NCBI GenBank assembly: GCA_963818225.1
Contig: CAWFRO010000006.1
Location: forward strand, 1,302,001 to 1,366,000
Reading direction: 5' to 3'
From: Palsa-504 sp963818225
Lineage (GTDB): Bacteria; Actinomycetota; Actinomycetes; Streptosporangiales; Streptosporangiaceae
DNA: 64,000 nt
Each line of letters starts with the position of its first letter. Positions within the stretch are counted from its first letter, which is position 1. Below are positions 49,505 through 58,179 of the stretch, piece by piece. A program made the translations under genes and the position numbers. The notes below the pieces were generated by a model. That model saw nothing but the letters and a program-made list of their open reading frames with translations. It ran no database searches and was not told where the DNA came from.

Positions 49505-49987
49505 CTAACAGGCGGCGGTCGCCGCGGTCGCCGCCCGCGCAGGCGGGGCCAGCGCCTCGCCGCCGACCCGGGCGACGAAGCGGACGGCGGGGATCCGGGC
49601 CGCGCAGGACACCAGGCGGGCCCCGGACGCCGTCGTCTTCTGGATGGTCAGCTGGCACCACGGTCGGCCGGCCCACGGCGATCCGCCGCCCGCGGAGTAA
49701 CCGGCGTCGCAGGTGGTCACGCTGTGTGTTCGGCTGCTGAGCAGCGCCCCGATGGTGATCATCGCGAACATGACGGGAACCAGCACGAACGCGTAGATGG
49801 TGGTGCCCGCCCGCAGCCAGCGGACGCGGCGGCGCGGCCGGGGCCGGGCCGCCGGTTCTACCCAGACAGGCTCGCCGACGTGCAGCCGGGCGAAGATGGC
49901 AAACATCGAAGCGAGATGAGGCTCGCTGGCCTGCAGCGTGCCGTCTATGTGATCGATAATACGCTGCTGGCCTGCAGGAAAAATCAC
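49505..49987 (-). CDS. DUF3040-like membrane protein
   Basis: This 160-aa protein has the short DUF3040-like N-terminus GQQRIIDHIDGTLQASEPHL with ASMFAIFARLHVGEPVWVEP, one membrane helix (GTTIYAFVLVPVMFAMITIG) and a Cys-containing C-terminal tail of about 75 residues. It shares the layout with the protein at 21350-21739, including the phrase LFAIFTRL/MFAIFARL. Function is unknown. It lies 20 bases upstream of the GAF-ANTAR gene on the same strand and is likely co-transcribed. Confidence 0.72.
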   Translation of the reverse strand: MIFPAGQQRIIDHIDGTLQASEPHLASMFAIFARLHVGEPVWVEPAARPRPRRRVRWLRAGTTIYAFVLVPVMFAMITIGALLSSRTHSVTTCDAGYSAGGGSPWAGRPWCQLTIQKTTASGARLVSCAARIPAVRFVARVGGEALAPPARAATAATAAC

Positions 49988-50188
49988 CCAAGACTCCTAG
50001 CACCATGACGAACGCGGGTGCGGAATGATCACCTACCCCCGCCTTCCGGCCGCAACCGGCGACATGGGCAGCTTACCGGCTTGATTACGCGCACGACTCA
50101 GTCGCGCACAATTCCGTCAGGAACTGTTAAGGCCCGCCAAGCCAGCCCGGTCCTGTTCACCGGTCCTCTTTAGCCGGGCACTCCGGCC

Positions 50189-50845
50189 TCAGTCGGGCAC
50201 CGCGGCGGTGACTTCGCTGGCGGCCCGCTGGCTCGTCGACACCCGGACCAGGGCGGCGGCGACCCGAGCAGGCTGACCGCCGCGGGACAGAATCCGGGCC
50301 AGCTCGGCTGCGCTGACCGGCAGCCCCACCCGGCCCGCACCGCTGGTCACCCTCCCGTCCACGTAGGGAGCCACGGCAGGCCAGGCGTCCTGGATCTCGC
50401 GCAGGAAGATGCTGGCCCCGATGGGTCCCAGGCCGGGGAATTCGGTCAGCAGCGACGCGATCCGGCCGGTGTCCCCGCCGCCTTCGTCGCGAAGCCGGCG
50501 CAGGTCGCCGTGCCACCGGCTGGATACCAGGTCCGCGCCGTCGCCGAGCATGGTGGCGGTCCGCTCGTCGTAGCGCCGGTAATGGCCGCGGCCGAGAGCA
50601 TCCACCCGGTCTTGCCAGCTGGCCTCGCTCATGGCCTTCGGGCTGCGGTATCCGGCGGCGAACAGCTCACGCGCGGCCGCGACGGCAATATCGGCCGAGA
50701 TCCGTGCGGACAGCAGCGTGGCCAGCACGAGCAGCTGGTACAGCGGCCCGGGCCGATCAGCGAGCCGGATGCCTGCCTCCTCGGCGTAGGTGCGCCCGCA
50801 CCGGTCGAGCAGTGCCTTGACGATCAGCTCTGATCTTTCTGACAT
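50189..50845 (-). CDS. HhH-GPD (endonuclease III-like) DNA repair protein
   Basis: This 218-aa protein of the endonuclease III superfamily has LVLATLLSARISADIAVAAA and the hairpin LTEFPGLGPIGASIFLREIQ with catalytic-type Asp in AVAPYVDGRV. The lysine that in EndoIII follows the hairpin (GRKTA) is isoleucine here (GPIGA), and the four C-terminal iron-sulfur cysteines are absent. A monofunctional glycosylase or non-catalytic lesion sensor is therefore more likely than an AP lyase. It is 15 bases from the CBS-domain gene upstream. Confidence 0.8.
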   Translation of the reverse strand: MSERSELIVKALLDRCGRTYAEEAGIRLADRPGPLYQLLVLATLLSARISADIAVAAARELFAAGYRSPKAMSEASWQDRVDALGRGHYRRYDERTATMLGDGADLVSSRWHGDLRRLRDEGGGDTGRIASLLTEFPGLGPIGASIFLREIQDAWPAVAPYVDGRVTSGAGRVGLPVSAAELARILSRGGQPARVAAALVRVSTSQRAASEVTAAVPD

Positions 50846-50860
50846 GCGCAGCTCGGCTCG

Positions 50861-51280
50861 TCAGGCGTCGGGCGAGACGGCCGAAACGTCGGAGAGCGCC
50901 GCGCGCTCGTCCTGCTCCAGCGTGAGGTCTGCGCTGGACACGACGCCGACCGGGGTCCCGTCCACGACGACCGGAATGCGACGCACCGCGCGCTCGCGGA
51001 CCAGCCGGGTGGCCTGGCGGATGTCGTCGTCCGGGCCGAGCACGGTCAGGCTGGTGCTGCAGATGTCGCCGATGCGGGTGAACCGTGGGTCGCGGTTCTC
51101 GGCCAGGACCCTGATGGTGATATCCCGGTCGGTAAGCAGGCCGGTGAGCTGGCCATCGGTGCTCACCAGCACGGTGCCGGTGCCGTGTTCCTTCATGGCC
51201 CGCGCGGCGGCCGCCGCCGTATCGGTCGCGGCCAGGCTGACCGGCGCGGGGGACATGATGTCCCGCATCTTCCTTGCCAT
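50861..51280 (-). CDS. CBS-domain pair protein
   Basis: This 139-aa protein consists of two CBS domains: ARKMRDIMSPAPVSLAATDT with GTVLVSTDGQLTGLLTDRDI, and IGDICSTSLTVLGPDDDIRQ with VRRIPVVVDGTPVGVVSSAD. Pairs of this kind bind adenine nucleotides. ATG at 51280 follows AGGAGGTGGACC. A paralogue is encoded at 51640-52080 on the same strand. In actinomycetes such stand-alone CBS proteins are induced by dormancy or stress. A frame reaching 51643 exists but is not needed. Confidence 0.9.
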   Translation of the reverse strand: MARKMRDIMSPAPVSLAATDTAAAAARAMKEHGTGTVLVSTDGQLTGLLTDRDITIRVLAENRDPRFTRIGDICSTSLTVLGPDDDIRQATRLVRERAVRRIPVVVDGTPVGVVSSADLTLEQDERAALSDVSAVSPDA

Positions 51281-51639
51281 GGTCCACCTCCTGAGATGGT
51301 TTTCTGCCGCTACCCGGCACGGCCGCAGGCAAACGGCCGGACGTTTAGCCGGGCCGACCCGAACACCCGAAGCGGGACCCGATGCGCGGACTCGTCCAGG
51401 GCGGCCAGCACGTCGGGGGCGGACGCAGCGTCGCCCCGACCCGGGACGCGCCGGTACCAAAGGTGGCGGCAACCCGCCGTCCGTCGAGGAGGAAGATGCC
51501 GCCTCGCAGGCTGCGCGGAAGCAGGCGCCCGATGCGACACCGGTATGTCCGTTATGCCTTAACTTCACATTGAGGCATAACGGGCGCCAAGCATGATCAT
51601 GGCCAGTTTTGGACCGGATTCGGCCATTCCTGGCCGTGA
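51281..51639. other. Intergenic region with two hairpins between CBS genes
   Basis: CCGTTATGCCTTAA at 51549-51562 and TTGAGGCATAACGG at 51570-51583 form a 14-bp stem with a 7-base loop (one G-T pair). Ten bases on, ATGATCATGGCCAG at 51593-51606 pairs with CTGGCCGTGATCAT at 51630-51643; the second arm enters the 3' end of the upstream CBS gene. They may terminate that gene (minus strand) or regulate the next. The rest shows nothing. Confidence 0.6.
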
Positions 51640-52080
51640 TCATGAAACAGGCCGAGGCGAGGTGCGCTTCCCTTGCTGGTGTTCGCTGACCCAGCCCAGC
51701 TCGGCCGCCGGGTCGTCGTGCATGGCCAGGTCACCCAGCGACACCACGCCGGCCACCTGCCCGTCCTCGATGACCGGCAGCCTGCGCACCTCGTGCTCGC
51801 GCATCAGCTGGGCCGCCACGGCCGTGTCGTCGTCGGCGTAGACCCCGATGAGGTTACTGGTGGCCAGCGGGCCCACCGGCTCGTCCGCCCCCCTTGATTC
51901 CGCGACGGCCCTGACCACGAGGTCACGATCGGTCACCAGGCCGTGCAGGGCCTGGTCGTTGATGACCAGGACGGCACCAACTCCCCAGTCCCGCATGGTT
52001 CGCGCGGCCTCGCCGATCGACTGGTAGTAGTCCACCCCGATCGGACCCGGGGTCATCACATCACGCACCCTTGCGTTCAT
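51640..52080 (-). CDS. CBS-domain pair protein
   Basis: This 146-aa protein has two CBS domains: VRDVMTPGPIGVDYYQSIGE with GAVLVINDQALHGLVTDRDL, and VGPLATSNLIGVYADDDTAV with VRRLPVIEDGQVAGVVSLGD, then a 25-residue tail (ELGWVSEHQQGKRTSPRP). ATG at 52080 follows GGAGGAC. It is a paralogue of the gene 360 bases downstream. Nucleotide binding is expected from the family; no output domain is attached. Confidence 0.9.
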   Translation of the reverse strand: MNARVRDVMTPGPIGVDYYQSIGEAARTMRDWGVGAVLVINDQALHGLVTDRDLVVRAVAESRGADEPVGPLATSNLIGVYADDDTAVAAQLMREHEVRRLPVIEDGQVAGVVSLGDLAMHDDPAAELGWVSEHQQGKRTSPRPVS

Positions 52081-52158
52081 GACGTCCTCCACGTCGTGGT
52101 TCGCTTGATCTGGTACTTCTGCGCTACCAGTGGGAAGCGGTCCTAAACGCCGCAGGGG

Positions 52159-52529
52159 TCAGGCCCGGCCGAGGAGGCGGTCCAGGGCGCGGCCGACCTC
52201 GTCGGCCAGGGCGGTGTCAGCGGCGGCGGAGTCAGGGCGGCAGTGGCAGTGGCGGGGCCGCGGCCCGCGATATCCCGGGGGCCGGCCGGGACCAGGGTGA
52301 CCTCGGGTTCGCGCACCAGGCCGCAGTCCAGGCACTCGACCTGGCCCAGCCGCCGGATCAGGTGAGCGCTGCGGCACCTGGCGCAGCGCTCGAGCTCGGC
52401 GGTCCAGTCCGGTGCCTCCTGGCAGGCCGGGCAGATGAGCACGAGCTGGTCGCGCATCACCCCGCGCCGCCAGGGACTCTGACCCCGCTCGGGGTCCGTC
52501 TGCCGCACGCCGCACCGGTAACACGGCAC
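52159..52529 (-). CDS. Multi-CxxC zinc-ribbon protein, frameshifted near its end
   Basis: This small protein of about 123 aa has four CxxC pairs: CYRC (3/6), CPAC (33/36), CARC (49/52) and CLDC (66/69), making two zinc ribbons around QTDPERGQSPWRRGVMRDQL. I have no family name. In the frame from GTG 52529 the tail becomes proline-rich nonsense after GRGPATATA; the neighbouring frame ends in SAAADTALADEVGRALDRLL and stops at 52159, which has better codon bias. One missing base at about 52240-52255 is inferred. Possibly an accessory zinc-binding regulator. Confidence 0.6.
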
Positions 52530-52558
52530 TGGCCGAAACCCTCCCCCGTAGGCAAGCG

Positions 52559-53020
52559 CTAGCCGAGCGCGGCGAGCGCCGTGGAGTACGCCGCCAGGTC
52601 GCGCGCCTGCGGGATGGGGTTGACCACCTTCCACCGCACGATGCCGTCCTTATCGATGATGAAGGTGCCCCTGGTCGCGACGCCGCGCTCTGGCTCGAAG
52701 ACACCGTACCGCCTGGCCACCTCGCCGTGCGGCCAGAAGTCCGACAGCAGCTCGAAATTGAAGTGCTCGGCGTCGGACCAGGCCCGGTGAGTGAACGTGG
52801 AGTCCACCGACACCGTGAGCAGCTCGACGTCATCCCGGGCCAGCTCGGGAAACTCGTCGCGGAGGGCGGACAGCTCGCCGCTGCACACGCCGCTGAAGGC
52901 CAGCGGGTAGAAAACCAGCACGACGTGGCAAGCACCGCGGAAGCTGGACAGCCGCACGGGCGTTCCGTGCTGGTCGGTCAGCTCGAAGTCAGGCGCCTGA
53001 TCGCCGACCTCCACCGCCAT
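52559..53020 (-). CDS. ahpE: AhpE-type peroxiredoxin
   Basis: This 153-aa one-Cys peroxiredoxin reduces peroxides and peroxynitrite. The catalytic site is YPLAFSGVCSGELSALRDEF with peroxidatic Cys46; the usual Thr of TxxC is Ser here. The N-terminus EVGDQAPDFELTDQHGTPVR and the RGTFIIDKDGIVRWKVVNP end fit AhpE. It lies downstream of DUF3052 on the same strand, opposite aceE, an order I know from many actinomycetes. ATG at 53020. Confidence 0.9.
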   Translation of the reverse strand: MAVEVGDQAPDFELTDQHGTPVRLSSFRGACHVVLVFYPLAFSGVCSGELSALRDEFPELARDDVELLTVSVDSTFTHRAWSDAEHFNFELLSDFWPHGEVARRYGVFEPERGVATRGTFIIDKDGIVRWKVVNPIPQARDLAAYSTALAALG

Positions 53021-53150
53021 GGCTGATCCTCTCGCCGCCCCAGAGCGTGGGTTATGAGGGCCCATGTCCAGCTGGCTGGCTGGCCGGAGCACGAACCACG
53101 GCCCGTTCGGCAAAATTTAGCCGAACGGACGGTCAGGTGACGCGCCCCAG

Positions 53151-53579
53151 TTACCGGCGCGCCTTCGGCGCGGCGAGCCGGGTGCCTGACCAGTCGCGGC
53201 CCGCGCTCACGCTCGAGGTCTGGGACAGCCCGGCGGTCGGCGCGGCCTCGCCGATGTCGCTGGGCTCGACGTGGCCTGGCCGGCCCGCCTTGGGCGTGAG
53301 CAGCCAGATGTTCCCGCCGTCGGCCAGCGGGGTCAGCGCGTCGACCAGCGCGTCAACCAGGTCACCGTCCCCGTCGCGCCACCACAGCATGACCACGTCG
53401 ACGACGTCGTCGTAGTCTTCGTCGACCAGTTCCACGCCGTCCACGTGGGTGATCGCCTCGCGCAGCTGCTCGTCGCAATCATCGTCGTAGCCGATTTCCT
53501 GCACCACCTGGCCCGGCTTGATGCCGAGCCGCTCGGCCTGCCCGCGTTCATCCTGGGCCTGGCCCGCGGTCGCGCTCAC
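53151..53579 (-). CDS. DUF3052 protein
   Basis: This 142-aa acidic protein has AERLGIKPGQVVQEIGYDDD, then CDEQLREAITHVDGVELVDE and VVDVVMLWWRDGDGDLVDAL, the DUF3052 fold. The C-terminal TSSVSAGRDWSGTRLAAPKA is also typical of the family. Function is unknown; consistently found between aceE and a peroxiredoxin gene. ATG at 53579. It could regulate or shield pyruvate dehydrogenase, but that is only synteny. Confidence 0.88.
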   Translation of the reverse strand: MSATAGQAQDERGQAERLGIKPGQVVQEIGYDDDCDEQLREAITHVDGVELVDEDYDDVVDVVMLWWRDGDGDLVDALVDALTPLADGGNIWLLTPKAGRPGHVEPSDIGEAAPTAGLSQTSSVSAGRDWSGTRLAAPKARR

Positions 53580-53993
53580 TGACGTCCTCCCGAATCCCTC
53601 CTCGCGCCGGCGCCTTCCGGCCGCGACGCGTCACCCTTCTTGTTGGGACAGTTCACACTGGGTCGGCCCGGCGCGCAAGTGGCAAACGCCCGGCCCGGGA
53701 AAACAGCCACCATAAATTGACTGACCGATCCGCCGGCCGGTTACCCTAGGACAAACTTCATCACGTAGCGTAACATCCAGGCTCCGCTCTCGGCGAAACC
53801 GGCGGCGGCCTGCCGCCGTCGGCCCATGCGTTGCGCAGGCTCCCCCGCCGGGCGGCTACCGTCAAGTAGAGATGCGCTTCGGGCCAGTTCGTAAGACGAT
53901 TGGCCTAGACAACACATCACGAAGGCCTGTACAGAGGCACCGCACCCGCGGCCGAACAGCCGCCCGATCAACTGCGGAAGGCGAGGCTACCCC
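53580..53993. other. Divergent promoter region of aceE and DUF3052
   Basis: These 414 bases separate divergent genes. I see no protein family frame, tRNA or clear operator. A moderately AT-rich stretch at 53708-53775 is the likeliest promoter zone. Confidence 0.35.
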
Positions 53994-56756
53994 GTGGCTT
54001 CCGAACGCCAGCGATTCTCCATCATCAGCGACGGGCTGCCCAGCCAGCTACCCGATACAGATCCGGACGAGACCCGCGAATGGGTCGAATCATTCGACAG
54101 CGTAGTCCGAAGCAGAGGCCGGACGCGCGCCAGGTATGTCATGCTGCGCCTGCTGGAGCGGGCGCGCGAGCAGCAGGTCGGCGTGCCCGGCCTGCGCAGC
54201 ACCGACTACATCAACACGATCCCGCCCGAGCGCGAGCCGTGGTTCCCCGGCGATGAGTACGTCGAGCGCCGGATCAGGGCGTACATCAGGTGGAACGCGG
54301 CCGTCATGGTGTCGCGGGCCAACCGGCCCGGCCTGGGCGTGGGCGGGCACATCGCGACGTACGCCTCCGCGGCCTCGCTGTATGAGGTGGGCTTCAACCA
54401 CTTCTTCCACGGCAAGGACCACGGCGAGTCCGGCGACCAGGTATTCATCCAGGGACATGCGGCGCCGGGCATCTACGCGCGGGCCTTCCTGGAGGGCCGC
54501 CTGACCGAGGACCAGCTCAACGGGTTCCGCCAGGAGCTCTCGCATCCGGGCGGCGGGCTGCCCTCTTACCCGCACCCCCGGCTGATGCCTGACTTCTGGG
54601 AATTCCCCACGGTGTCGATGGGCCTCGGCCCGCTGAACTCCATCTACCAGGCCCGGTTCAACCGGTACCTGCTGGCCCGGGAGATCCACGACACCTCGCG
54701 CTCGCACGTATGGGCGTTCCTCGGCGACGGCGAGATGGACGAGCCGGAGGCGATCGGCGCGATCGGCGTGGCCGCCCGGGAGGAACTGGACAACCTGACC
54801 TTCGTCATCAACTGCAACCTGCAGCGGCTGGACGGACCGGTCCGCGGCAACGGCAAGATCATCCAGGAGCTGGAAGCGGTCTTCCGCGGCGCGGGCTGGA
54901 ACGTCATCAAGGTCATCTGGGGCCGCGACTGGGACCCGCTGCTGGCCGCCGACACCGACGGCGTCCTGGTCAACAAGATGAACACCACGCCGGACGGCCA
55001 GTTCCAGACCTACAGCGTGGAGTCCGGCGCGTACATCAGGGAGAACTTCTTCGGCGGGGACCCGCGGCTGCGCGCGCTGGTGGCGCACCTGTCCGACGAG
55101 GAACTGCGGAACCTGTCCCGCGGCGGGCACGACTACCGCAAGGTGTACGCGGCGTTCAAGGCGGCCTACGAGCACACCGGCCAGCCGACCGTCATCCTGG
55201 CCCACACGATCAAGGGCTGGACGCTGGGCCCGGACTTCGAGGCCCGGAACGCCACGCACCAGATGAAGAAGCTCACGGTGGCCGAGCTGAAGGACTTCCG
55301 GGACCGGCTGTTCCTGCCCATCCCGGACTCGGAGCTGGAGGCGGAGCTGCCGCCGTACTACCACCCGGGCGAGGATTCCGATGAAATCCAGTACATGCGC
55401 GAGCGGCGGGCCGCCCTGGGCGGGGTGCTGCCGCGGCGGGTAATCCGGTCCAAGACGCTGACCCTGCCGCCCGACTCGATCTACGACGAGCTGCGGCGCG
55501 GATCGGGCAAGCAGGCGGTGGCCACCACGATGGCGTTCGTCCGGGTGCTCAAGGAGCTGATGAAGGACCCCGCCATCGGGGAGCGGTTCGTGCCGATCAT
55601 CCCGGACGAGGCCCGGACGTTCGGCATGGACTCGCTGTTCCCGACGGCGAAGATCTACTCCCCGCACGGGCAGACCTACGACGCCGTCGACCGCAACCTG
55701 CTGCTGTCCTACAAGGAGTCCGAGAAGGGCCAGATCCTGCACGAGGGCATCAGCGAGGCGGGCGCGATGGGCTCGGTGATCGCGGCCGGGACGTCGTACG
55801 CCACGCACGGCACGCACATGATCCCGGTGTACGTGTTCTACTCGATGTTCGGCTGGCAGCGGACCGGGGATCAGATGTGGGCGTTCGGCGATCAGCTCGG
55901 GCGCGGCTTCCTGCTCGGGGCGACCGCCGGGCGCACCACGCTGGCCGGCGAGGGGCTGCAGCACAACGACGGGCACTCGGTGCTGCTGGCCTCGGTCAGC
56001 GAAGCGTGCGTCTCGTTCGACTGCGCGTGGGCCTACGAGCTGGCCTACGTGGTGCGAGACGCGCTGCGCCGGATGTATGAGGCCTCGCCTGAGCACCCGG
56101 ACGGCGAGAACATCTTCTACTACCTCACCGTGTACAACGAGCCGTACCCGCAGCCGCCCGAGCCCGCCTCGTTCCCCGGCGGCCAGGCGGCCCTGGAGCA
56201 GGGCATCTTGCGCGGGCTGTACCTGTACGCCCCGTCGAGCGACACGACCGAGGACGACGCGGCTCCCCGGGGGCAGATCCTGGCCTCGGGAGTGACCGTC
56301 CGGGAGGCGCTGCGGGCCCAGGAGCTGCTGGCCACGGACTGGGGCGTGTCCGCCGACGTGTGGTCGGCCACCTCGTGGACCGAGCTGCGCCGGGAGGCAC
56401 TGGCCTGCGAGTCGTGGAACATGCTGCACCCCGCTGATCCGCCGCGCGTGCCCTACGTGACGTCGGCACTGTCCGGCGCGGCCGGGCCGGTGGTGGCGGT
56501 GTCGGACTGGATCAAGGCGGTGCCGGATCAGATCGCCCGCTGGGTGCCGGGCACGTTCACCTCGCTGGGCACCGACGGGTTCGGCTTCTCCGACACCCGC
56601 CCGGCGGCGCGGCGGTACTTCCACATCGACGCGGAGTCGATCACCGTCGCGGTGCTGTGGGAGCTGGCCCGGGCCGGCGTGGTGGACGCCGGGTTCCCGG
56701 CCCGGGCCATCGCCCGCTACCGCCTGGACCTCCCGGTCAGCGAGGCCCTCTTGTAG
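53994..56756 (+). CDS. aceE: Pyruvate dehydrogenase E1 component, homodimeric
   Basis: This enzyme decarboxylates pyruvate with thiamine diphosphate and transfers the acetyl group to E2 lipoate. At 920 aa it is full length. The ThDP/Mg motif is AFLGDGEMDEPEAIGAIGVA to NLTFVINCNLQRLDGPVRGN. Other family segments are RANRPGLGVGGHIATYASAA, SHPGGGLPSYPHPRLMPDFW and the C-terminal transketolase-like SGAAGPVVAVSDWIKAVPDQ. E2 and E3 are elsewhere, as usual in actinomycetes. The start is GTG at 53994. It directly precedes fasR and the FAS operon, which consume acetyl-CoA. Confidence 0.96.
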   Translation: MASERQRFSIISDGLPSQLPDTDPDETREWVESFDSVVRSRGRTRARYVMLRLLERAREQQVGVPGLRSTDYINTIPPEREPWFPGDEYVERRIRAYIRWNAAVMVSRANRPGLGVGGHIATYASAASLYEVGFNHFFHGKDHGESGDQVFIQGHAAPGIYARAFLEGRLTEDQLNGFRQELSHPGGGLPSYPHPRLMPDFWEFPTVSMGLGPLNSIYQARFNRYLLAREIHDTSRSHVWAFLGDGEMDEPEAIGAIGVAAREELDNLTFVINCNLQRLDGPVRGNGKIIQELEAVFRGAGWNVIKVIWGRDWDPLLAADTDGVLVNKMNTTPDGQFQTYSVESGAYIRENFFGGDPRLRALVAHLSDEELRNLSRGGHDYRKVYAAFKAAYEHTGQPTVILAHTIKGWTLGPDFEARNATHQMKKLTVAELKDFRDRLFLPIPDSELEAELPPYYHPGEDSDEIQYMRERRAALGGVLPRRVIRSKTLTLPPDSIYDELRRGSGKQAVATTMAFVRVLKELMKDPAIGERFVPIIPDEARTFGMDSLFPTAKIYSPHGQTYDAVDRNLLLSYKESEKGQILHEGISEAGAMGSVIAAGTSYATHGTHMIPVYVFYSMFGWQRTGDQMWAFGDQLGRGFLLGATAGRTTLAGEGLQHNDGHSVLLASVSEACVSFDCAWAYELAYVVRDALRRMYEASPEHPDGENIFYYLTVYNEPYPQPPEPASFPGGQAALEQGILRGLYLYAPSSDTTEDDAAPRGQILASGVTVREALRAQELLATDWGVSADVWSATSWTELRREALACESWNMLHPADPPRVPYVTSALSGAAGPVVAVSDWIKAVPDQIARWVPGTFTSLGTDGFGFSDTRPAARRYFHIDAESITVAVLWELARAGVVDAGFPARAIARYRLDLPVSEALL

Positions 56757-56780
56757 CGGCGGCCCGGCCGGGTTGGCGTA

Positions 56781-56855
56781 GGGATGGCTGCTCGCCAGGG
56801 ATGGCGGCCTCGGGGATGGCGGCCTAGGGATGGCGGCCTCAGGGATGGCGGCAGA
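56781..56855 (+). repeat. Five GGGATGGCKGC tandem units at the fasR start
   Basis: Units beginning GGGATGGC at 56781, 56798, 56813, 56827 and 56842 are spaced by 17, 15, 14 and 15 bases. Each contains an ATG, and only those at 56830 and 56845 are in the fasR frame. Units 2-4 share GGGATGGCGGCCT. Confidence 0.8.
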
Positions 56856-58065
56856 GCAGCAGGGCCGGGCGGGCGGCCCGCGGGTGAACGCGGAGACCGT
56901 GCGGCGGATCGAGCGGGCCACGGGCACGCTCGGCTCGGCCGCGATCGCCGCCATGGAGAACCGGCTGCCGTGGTTCGGAAACCTGTCGGCGGAGAACCGG
57001 TCCTGGCTCGGGCTGGTCGCGCAGGCCGGGATCGCCGCGTTCGGTGACTGGATCAGGCATCCGGAACGGAACCGGCCCCCGGTGACCGAGGTGTTCGGCA
57101 CGGCACCGCGTGAACTGGCCCGGGCGGTCAGCCTGCAGCACGCGGTGGAGATGGTGCGGGTCATCATCGACGCGGTGGAGGCTCAGGTCGACGAGCTGGC
57201 CGCGCCGGGCAACGAGGCCGCTCTGCGCGAGGCGGTGCTGACCTACGCCCGGGAGATCGCCTTCAGCGCGGCGCTGGTGTACGCGCGGACCGCGGAGGCG
57301 CGCGGCGCGTGGGACGCCCGGCTGGAGGCCCTGGTCGTCGATTCCCTGGTGCGCGGCGACACCGAGGACTCGCTGCACTCCTGGGCCGCGGCGCTGAACT
57401 GGTCGTCTTCCCCGGTCACGGTGGTAGTCGGCACCATCGGCGACGAGGACTATGACGGCAAGGCCCCCGTGGCGGTGGAGCCGCTGATCGAGGAGCTGCG
57501 CGCCCAGGCCAGGCGGGCCCGGCTGGACCTGCTGGCCGGCGTGCACGGCAACCGGCTCATCCTGGTCGTCGGCGGCAGCGATGATCCCATCGCGGCCGCC
57601 GAGCGGTTCGCCGGACGGTTCGGGCCGGGACCGGTGATCGCCGGCCCGCTGGTCCGCGACCTGCGCAGCGCGTCGGTCTCGGCCCGCGCCGCGCTGGCCG
57701 CGCTGCGCGCCGCCCCCGCCTGGCCGGACGCGCCCCGGCCGACCGGCGCGGACGACCTGCTGCCCGAGCGCGCGCTGGCCGGCGATCCCGACGCCCGGGC
57801 CGCGCTGATCAGCGACGTCTACGAGCCGCTGCTGGGCGGCGGGAACACCCTGCTCGACACCCTGACGACCTACCTGGAGCAGGGCTCGTCGCTGGAGGCG
57901 ACGGCGCGGCTGCTGTTCGTGCACCCGAACACCGTCCGGTACCGGCTCCGCCGGGTGGCCGAGCTCACCGACTACACCCCCTCGACCGGGAGGGACAGTT
58001 TCACTTTGTGGGTCGCGGTCGCGCTGGGCCGCCTGGCGGCCAACCCCGCTGACCGCGTGTGGTGA
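56830..58065 (+). CDS. fasR: PucR/CdaR-family regulator, FasR-like activator of fatty acid synthesis
   Basis: This 411-aa regulator has a long N-terminal ligand domain (VRRIERATGTLGSAAIAAME, LARAVSLQHAVEMVRVIIDA) and a C-terminal PucR helix-turn-helix: LLDTLTTYLEQGSSLEATAR with LLFVHPNTVRYRLRRVAELT. In Streptomyces and Mycobacterium FasR lies immediately upstream of fabD and activates the FAS genes, its DNA binding being lost on binding long-chain acyl-CoA. The position is the same here, 114 bases before fabD. The start is ambiguous because the region is a tandem repeat of ATG-bearing units; ATG 56830 or 56845. Confidence 0.85.
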   Translation: MAASGMAAEQQGRAGGPRVNAETVRRIERATGTLGSAAIAAMENRLPWFGNLSAENRSWLGLVAQAGIAAFGDWIRHPERNRPPVTEVFGTAPRELARAVSLQHAVEMVRVIIDAVEAQVDELAAPGNEAALREAVLTYAREIAFSAALVYARTAEARGAWDARLEALVVDSLVRGDTEDSLHSWAAALNWSSSPVTVVVGTIGDEDYDGKAPVAVEPLIEELRAQARRARLDLLAGVHGNRLILVVGGSDDPIAAAERFAGRFGPGPVIAGPLVRDLRSASVSARAALAALRAAPAWPDAPRPTGADDLLPERALAGDPDARAALISDVYEPLLGGGNTLLDTLTTYLEQGSSLEATARLLFVHPNTVRYRLRRVAELTDYTPSTGRDSFTLWVAVALGRLAANPADRVW

Positions 58066-58095
58066 CTGGACGGTGACGAGAAGGTAAACACTATT

Positions 58096-58110
58096 TGTAG
58101 GATATCTACA
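58096..58110. promoter_or_regulatory. Candidate FasR operator in the fabD promoter
   Basis: TGTAG-GATAT-CTACA forms a 5-bp inverted repeat at 58096-58110 within the AT-rich 58080-58140 region between fasR and fabD. Placement fits a regulator site. I cannot confirm it against a known FasR consensus. Confidence 0.4.
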
Positions 58111-58179
58111 GGGTTTTAGCGGTTAACTTCGTTCGATCCGGTATTCATCTGGCGGAGTTCTACAGGGCACTCTGGTGGG

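Noticed and set aside
54090..57167. 1025-codon open frame antisense to aceE and the fasR start
   Set aside because: It has no family resemblance, is full of His/Arg/Pro typical of antisense frames in GC-rich genes, and aceE on the other strand is unmistakable.
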